Below are positions 61,341 through 64,000 of a DNA stretch of 64,000 nt, piece by piece (the stretch's first letter is position 1; each line of letters opens with the position of its first letter). The stretch covers positions 260,087-324,086 of the forward strand of contig NZ_JAHZAX010000001.1 of assembly GCF_019423705.1 (NCBI RefSeq). Direction: 5' to 3'. The position numbers and the translations under genes were made by a program. The notes beneath the pieces are model-generated. The model had not been told where the DNA came from, made no database searches, and saw nothing but the letters and a program-made list of their open reading frames with translations. Origin of the DNA: Ruminococcus sp. (GTDB lineage Bacteria; Bacillota; Clostridia; Oscillospirales; Ruminococcaceae).

Positions 61341-61418
61341 GTGGGAAAGCATAAGTTACCTCAGGGTCGCATAAAGCGGCTTGCGTGAAAACGTATGAGG
61401 GAGGCAGACGTACCCTGA
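61341..61418 (+). promoter_or_regulatory. Structured leader of rpmG
   Basis: A GTGGGAAAGC ... TTACC segment (61341-61360) and a long-range CAGGGT/ACCCTG stem (61362-61417) enclose smaller hairpins. The GTGGGA..TTACC pattern recurs before rplK and rplA. Confidence 0.5.
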
Positions 61419-61458
61419 ATGTTCTTGCGGGGTATAAATTTCGTCAGGAGGTGCCGAA

Positions 61459-61608
61459 ATGAGAGTAAAAATTACACTTGCTTGTACAGAGTGTAAGCAG
61501 AGAAACTACAACACTAAGAAGAACAAGAAGAATGACCCTGACAGACTTGAAATGAACAAGTACTGCAAGTTCTGTAAGAAGCACACTCTTCACAAAGAGA
61601 CTAAGTAA
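61459..61608 (+). CDS. rpmG: Ribosomal protein L33
   Basis: A 49-residue L33 of the zinc-binding (C+) type: CTEC near the N-terminus and CKFC near the C-terminus provide four Cys ligands. Sequence MRVKITLACTECKQRNYNT is diagnostic. AGGAGG lies eight bases before ATG. It heads rpmG-secE-nusG-rplK-rplA, the standard bacterial order. Confidence 0.97.
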   Translation: MRVKITLACTECKQRNYNTKKNKKNDPDRLEMNKYCKFCKKHTLHKETK

Positions 61609-61629
61609 TTTTTGAAAGGAGCTATTTTA

Positions 61630-61881
61630 ATGGCTAAAAAAACAGATGTTACTAAGTCTTCAAAGAAGGAAGCCGGCAAGGAGAAGAAAAAAGGCGGTAT
61701 CAGAAAGTATTTCAGAGAACTTAAAGCTGAAATAAAGAAAGTGGTATGGCCAACTAGACAGCAGGTAACTAAGAATACCGGAGTTGTTCTCACGGTAATG
61801 GTGGTTATGGCGCTGTTCCTTTTCGGTGTGGATTCGGGTCTCGGCGCAGCTATCAAGGCTATCCTTAAGATAGGTGCTTAA
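61630..61881 (+). CDS. secE: Preprotein translocase subunit SecE
   Basis: An 83-residue small SecE with a Lys-rich N-terminus, the conserved amphipathic helix ELKAEIKKVVWPTRQQ and one membrane helix (VVLTVMVVMALFLFGVD). It clamps SecY in the plasma membrane. The start at 61630 has AAAGGAG upstream; a six-residue longer form is unlikely. Confidence 0.95.
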   Translation: MAKKTDVTKSSKKEAGKEKKKGGIRKYFRELKAEIKKVVWPTRQQVTKNTGVVLTVMVVMALFLFGVDSGLGAAIKAILKIGA

Positions 61882-61935
61882 TAGCAAAGGCGCTGCGGTT
61901 TTGACAACATCAATCAATATGGAGGTCAGAGAAAC

Positions 61936-62466
61936 GTGTCAGAAGAAGCAAAGTGGTATGTTGTTCATACTTATTCCGGTTACGAGAATAAGGTAAAAGG
62001 CAATATTGAAAAGGTTGTTGAAAACCGAAATCTTCAGGAGCTTATCCCAGAGGTGCGTATCCCTATGGAGACAGTTACCGAAATGAAGGATAACAAGCCT
62101 TCTGAAGTTGAGAAAAAGCTGTTCCCAAGCTATGTTCTCGTTAAGATGGTTCTTACGGACGAATCTTGGTATATCGTAAGAAATACCAGAGGTGTTACAG
62201 GCTTCGTTGGCCCTGCTTCAAAACCTGTTCCGCTTTCCGACAAAGAAGTTGCGGCGCTGGGCGTTGAAACGAGCAGAAGCGCAGGTATCGAGGTCAGCTT
62301 CAAGGAAGGTGACAGCGTTATGGTCACATCAGGTTCATTCGAGGGCTTCACGGGTACTGTTGAGAAATTTGATATGGAGGCTCAGACAGCTGATGTCAAG
62401 GTATCAATGTTCGGCAGAGAAACAACTGTTACGCTGCCGCTCACACAGATCAAGGCCGAGGACTAA
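61936..62466 (+). CDS. nusG: Transcription elongation factor NusG
   Basis: A 176-residue NusG with an N-terminal NGN domain (WYVVHTYSGYENKV) and a C-terminal KOW domain (FKEGDSVMVTSGSFEGFTG). It binds RNA polymerase and links to Rho or the ribosome. GTG is used with GGAGG upstream. It sits between secE and rplK. Confidence 0.97.
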   Translation: MSEEAKWYVVHTYSGYENKVKGNIEKVVENRNLQELIPEVRIPMETVTEMKDNKPSEVEKKLFPSYVLVKMVLTDESWYIVRNTRGVTGFVGPASKPVPLSDKEVAALGVETSRSAGIEVSFKEGDSVMVTSGSFEGFTGTVEKFDMEAQTADVKVSMFGRETTVTLPLTQIKAED

Positions 62467-62512
62467 AAATGGGAAATGCAAGGCATTTGGCTTTGCGATA
62501 TCATTCGTTTGA

Positions 62513-62595
62513 AATGGAAGCATAACCGCTTTTGGCGGTTCGGATATACGGCTTCCGGAAACGTGGGAGAGCGTTATGCGCTCGCCTTACCACTT
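62513..62595 (+). promoter_or_regulatory. Structured leader before rplK
   Basis: A GGAAGC...GCTTCC stem enclosing CCGCTTTTGGCGG (62515-62558), then GTGGGAGAGCG-TTAT-GCGCTCGCC and TTACCAC (62563-62593), lies between nusG and rplK. It shares the GTGGGAG...TTACCAC frame with the rplA leader. Confidence 0.55.
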
Positions 62596-62615
62596 AATTA
62601 TGGAGGTGCGAACAA

Positions 62616-63041
62616 ATGGCACAGAAGGTAGTAGGCTACATTAAGCTTCAGATTCCAGCAGGAAAGGCAACTCCTGCACCACCGGTTGGTCCAGCACTTG
62701 GTCAGCACGGTGTAAACATTATGGCGTTCACAAAGGATTTCAATGAGAGAACTAAGAACGATATCGGTCTTATCATCCCAGTTGTTATCACAGTTTACGC
62801 AGACAGATCATTTACGTTCATCACAAAGACTCCACCAGCAGCAGTTCTTATCAAGAAGGCTTGCAAGATCGAGTCAGGTTCAGGCGTTCCTAACAAGACT
62901 AAGGTCGCAACTATCACTAAGGAGCAGGTTCAGAAGATCGCTGAGCAGAAAATGCCAGACCTGAACGCAGCAAACCTCGAGAGTGCTATGAGTATGATCG
63001 CAGGTACCTGCCGTTCAATGGGCGTTGTAGTTGAGGATTAA
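62616..63041 (+). CDS. rplK: Ribosomal protein L11
   Basis: A 141-residue L11. The N-terminal domain begins VVGYIKLQIPAGKATPAPPV, and the rRNA-binding C-terminal domain has the typical AGTCRSMGV end. L11 forms the GTPase-associated centre. GGAGG lies ten bases before ATG. A structured leader precedes it. Confidence 0.98.
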   Translation: MAQKVVGYIKLQIPAGKATPAPPVGPALGQHGVNIMAFTKDFNERTKNDIGLIIPVVITVYADRSFTFITKTPPAAVLIKKACKIESGSGVPNKTKVATITKEQVQKIAEQKMPDLNAANLESAMSMIAGTCRSMGVVVED

Positions 63042-63070
63042 TTAATTCGGACTGTGCTTAGGCGCAGGCA

Positions 63071-63125
63071 ATGGTGGGAGGAATTTTCCGCTAACCGACA
63101 CGATTTCACCGTCGGTATTACCACT
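63071..63125 (+). promoter_or_regulatory. Structured leader before rplA
   Basis: GTGGGAGGAA ... TTACCAC (63073-63123) encloses GGAGGAATTTTCC and an ACCGAC...GTCGGT hairpin. Ribosomal protein L1 often represses its own operon by binding such a structure, so autoregulation is plausible. Confidence 0.55.
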
Positions 63126-63144
63126 TAATGAGGAGGAAATATTA

Positions 63145-63840
63145 ATGAAACACGGCAAGAAGTATGTTGACAGCTTCAAGGCTATCGACAAGACTAAGCA
63201 ATATGACGCTCCTGAGGCTCTTGAACTTGCAGCTAAGGGTGCAAAGGCGAAGTTTGATGAAACTATCGAGCTTCACATTCGTCTGGGCGTTGACTCAAGA
63301 CACGCTGACCAGCAGGTAAGAGGCGCAGTTGTTCTTCCAAACGGTACAGGTAAGTCTGTAAAGGTTTGCGTATTCTGTAAGGAAGACAAGTACGAGGCTG
63401 CTAAGGCAGCAGGCGCTGACTACGTTGGCGGTATGGATCTCGTTGAGAAGATCACAAAGGAAAACTGGATGGACTTCGACGTAGTTGTTGCTTCACCAGA
63501 TATGATGGGCGTTGTAGGACGTCTTGGTAAGATCCTCGGACCTAGAGGACTTATGCCAAACCCAAAGGCAGGTACTGTTACTCCTGACGTAGCTAAGGCT
63601 GTTACAGAGGCTAAGGCTGGTAAGATCGAGTATCGTCTCGACAAGACTAACATTATCCATTGCCCAATTGGTAAGGCTTCATTCGGTGTTGAGAAGCTCG
63701 AGCAGAACTTCAACACACTTATCGACGCTGTTGTAAAGGCTAAGCCGGCCGCTGCTAAGGGTCAGTACCTTAAGAGCGTTGTTGTAGCTTCAACAATGGG
63801 TCCTGGAATCAAGATCAGCACAGCTAAGTACGGCAACTAA
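63145..63840 (+). CDS. rplA: Ribosomal protein L1
   Basis: A 231-residue L1. Signature segments include NGTGKSVKVCVF, GRLGKILGPRGLMPNPKAGTV and MGPGIKIS. It binds 23S rRNA at the L1 stalk and is a translational repressor of its own operon in many bacteria. GAGGAGG precedes ATG. A terminator follows, and rplJ is not seen within the next 160 bases. Confidence 0.98.
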   Translation: MKHGKKYVDSFKAIDKTKQYDAPEALELAAKGAKAKFDETIELHIRLGVDSRHADQQVRGAVVLPNGTGKSVKVCVFCKEDKYEAAKAAGADYVGGMDLVEKITKENWMDFDVVVASPDMMGVVGRLGKILGPRGLMPNPKAGTVTPDVAKAVTEAKAGKIEYRLDKTNIIHCPIGKASFGVEKLEQNFNTLIDAVVKAKPAAAKGQYLKSVVVASTMGPGIKISTAKYGN

Positions 63841-63870
63841 TCTGATTCCCGAATTTAAAATATTGCTATC

Positions 63871-63908
63871 AAAGGAACTTGCGCTTCGGCGTGGGTTCCT
63901 TTTTTTGT
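63871..63908 (+). terminator. Terminator after rplA
   Basis: AAAGGAAC pairs with GGTTCCTTT around a GCGCTTCGGCGT region and ends in a long T-run. Confidence 0.9.
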
Positions 63909-63955
63909 TGGCGGATAGAGTACGGGTCACGCAGGATAGTCGAGACACCAACAGC

Positions 63956-64000
63956 GGGACGTAGAGGACGCCGTCCAAGGGGACGTCGAGGACGCCGTCC
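63956..64000. repeat. Two GGACGTNGAGGACGCCGTCC copies
   Basis: Two tandem copies at the window end match the unit at 45135-45157. The array runs to the window edge and may continue. Confidence 0.6.

Overview
The window looks like a chromosomal segment from a fibre-degrading, Gram-positive gut or rumen Firmicute of the Ruminococcus/Oscillospiraceae type. The evidence is moderate GC, AAGGAGG-type ribosome sites, sigma-A promoters of the TTGACA-17-TATAAT form, three GH5 glycanases plus a mannanase-like GH5, a GDSL esterase, a xylose isomerase, Firmicute-type T-box control of aminoacyl-tRNA synthetases, and an rpmG-secE-nusG-rplK-rplA cluster. The species assignment is inference. No rRNA, tRNA, CRISPR array, phage gene or transposase was seen.

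Layout. 1-5.1 kb: a 5'-truncated pseudo-M48 protein overlapping a dynamin-like GTPase, a small type I toxin-antitoxin-like locus, and a NatAB-like ABC exporter on the minus strand. 5.7-10.1 kb: an exported GH5 with FnIII modules, a zinc-ribbon membrane protein and an HtrA protease. 11-12.7 kb: two MacB/LolD-type ABC ATPases, the second with an AbrB-like C-terminus, followed by a 176-bp MITE-like element. 13-24.8 kb: an eight-gene carbohydrate locus with a carbohydrate-binding-module/solute-binding fusion, two permease pairs, an NHL-TPR membrane protein, a Yip1 protein and a DUF5696 protein, but no ATPase. 25-29.2 kb: a membrane-fusion protein and a large FtsX/MacB-type permease that may belong with the two ATPases at 11 kb. 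29.3-38.5 kb: purine nucleoside phosphorylase, zinc-ribbon and lipoprotein paralogues, xylose isomerase, an HD-GYP protein, and a CsoR regulator with an internally deleted P-type ATPase. 38.6-43.2 kb: two secreted GH5 enzymes on the minus strand. 43.7-51.5 kb: a Kef-type antiporter, then a minus-strand operon with a T-box leader (Asp specifier) running through a DUF218 gene, hisS, two small genes and aspS; minD-mgsA lies upstream. 52-64 kb: a DUF4830 protein, a second toxin-antitoxin-like locus, an RsuA-type pseudouridine synthase, an MsmX-type ATPase, a GDSL esterase, a GH5_4 lipoprotein, a perfect parS-like palindrome, cardiolipin synthase, a HAD phosphatase, and rpmG-secE-nusG-rplK-rplA.

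How it fits together. Secreted GH5 enzymes and the GDSL esterase would release oligosaccharides, the 13-24.8 kb permeases would import them, and the unlinked MsmX-type ATPase at 54.2 kb could energise import. Xylose isomerase would feed pentose into metabolism. The parS-like site next to translation and transcription genes suggests an origin-proximal position. Short palindromic GGGGCGA...TCGCCCC repeats are scattered through intergenic DNA and sometimes act as terminators.

Most unusual items: two paralogous toxin-antitoxin-like loci with convergent perfect promoters; the ATPase-free carbohydrate system with NHL-TPR/Yip1/DUF5696 partners; the ABC ATPase-AbrB fusion; the P-type ATPase lacking its phosphorylation domain next to an intact-looking CsoR operator; and the pseudo-M48/dynamin pair.
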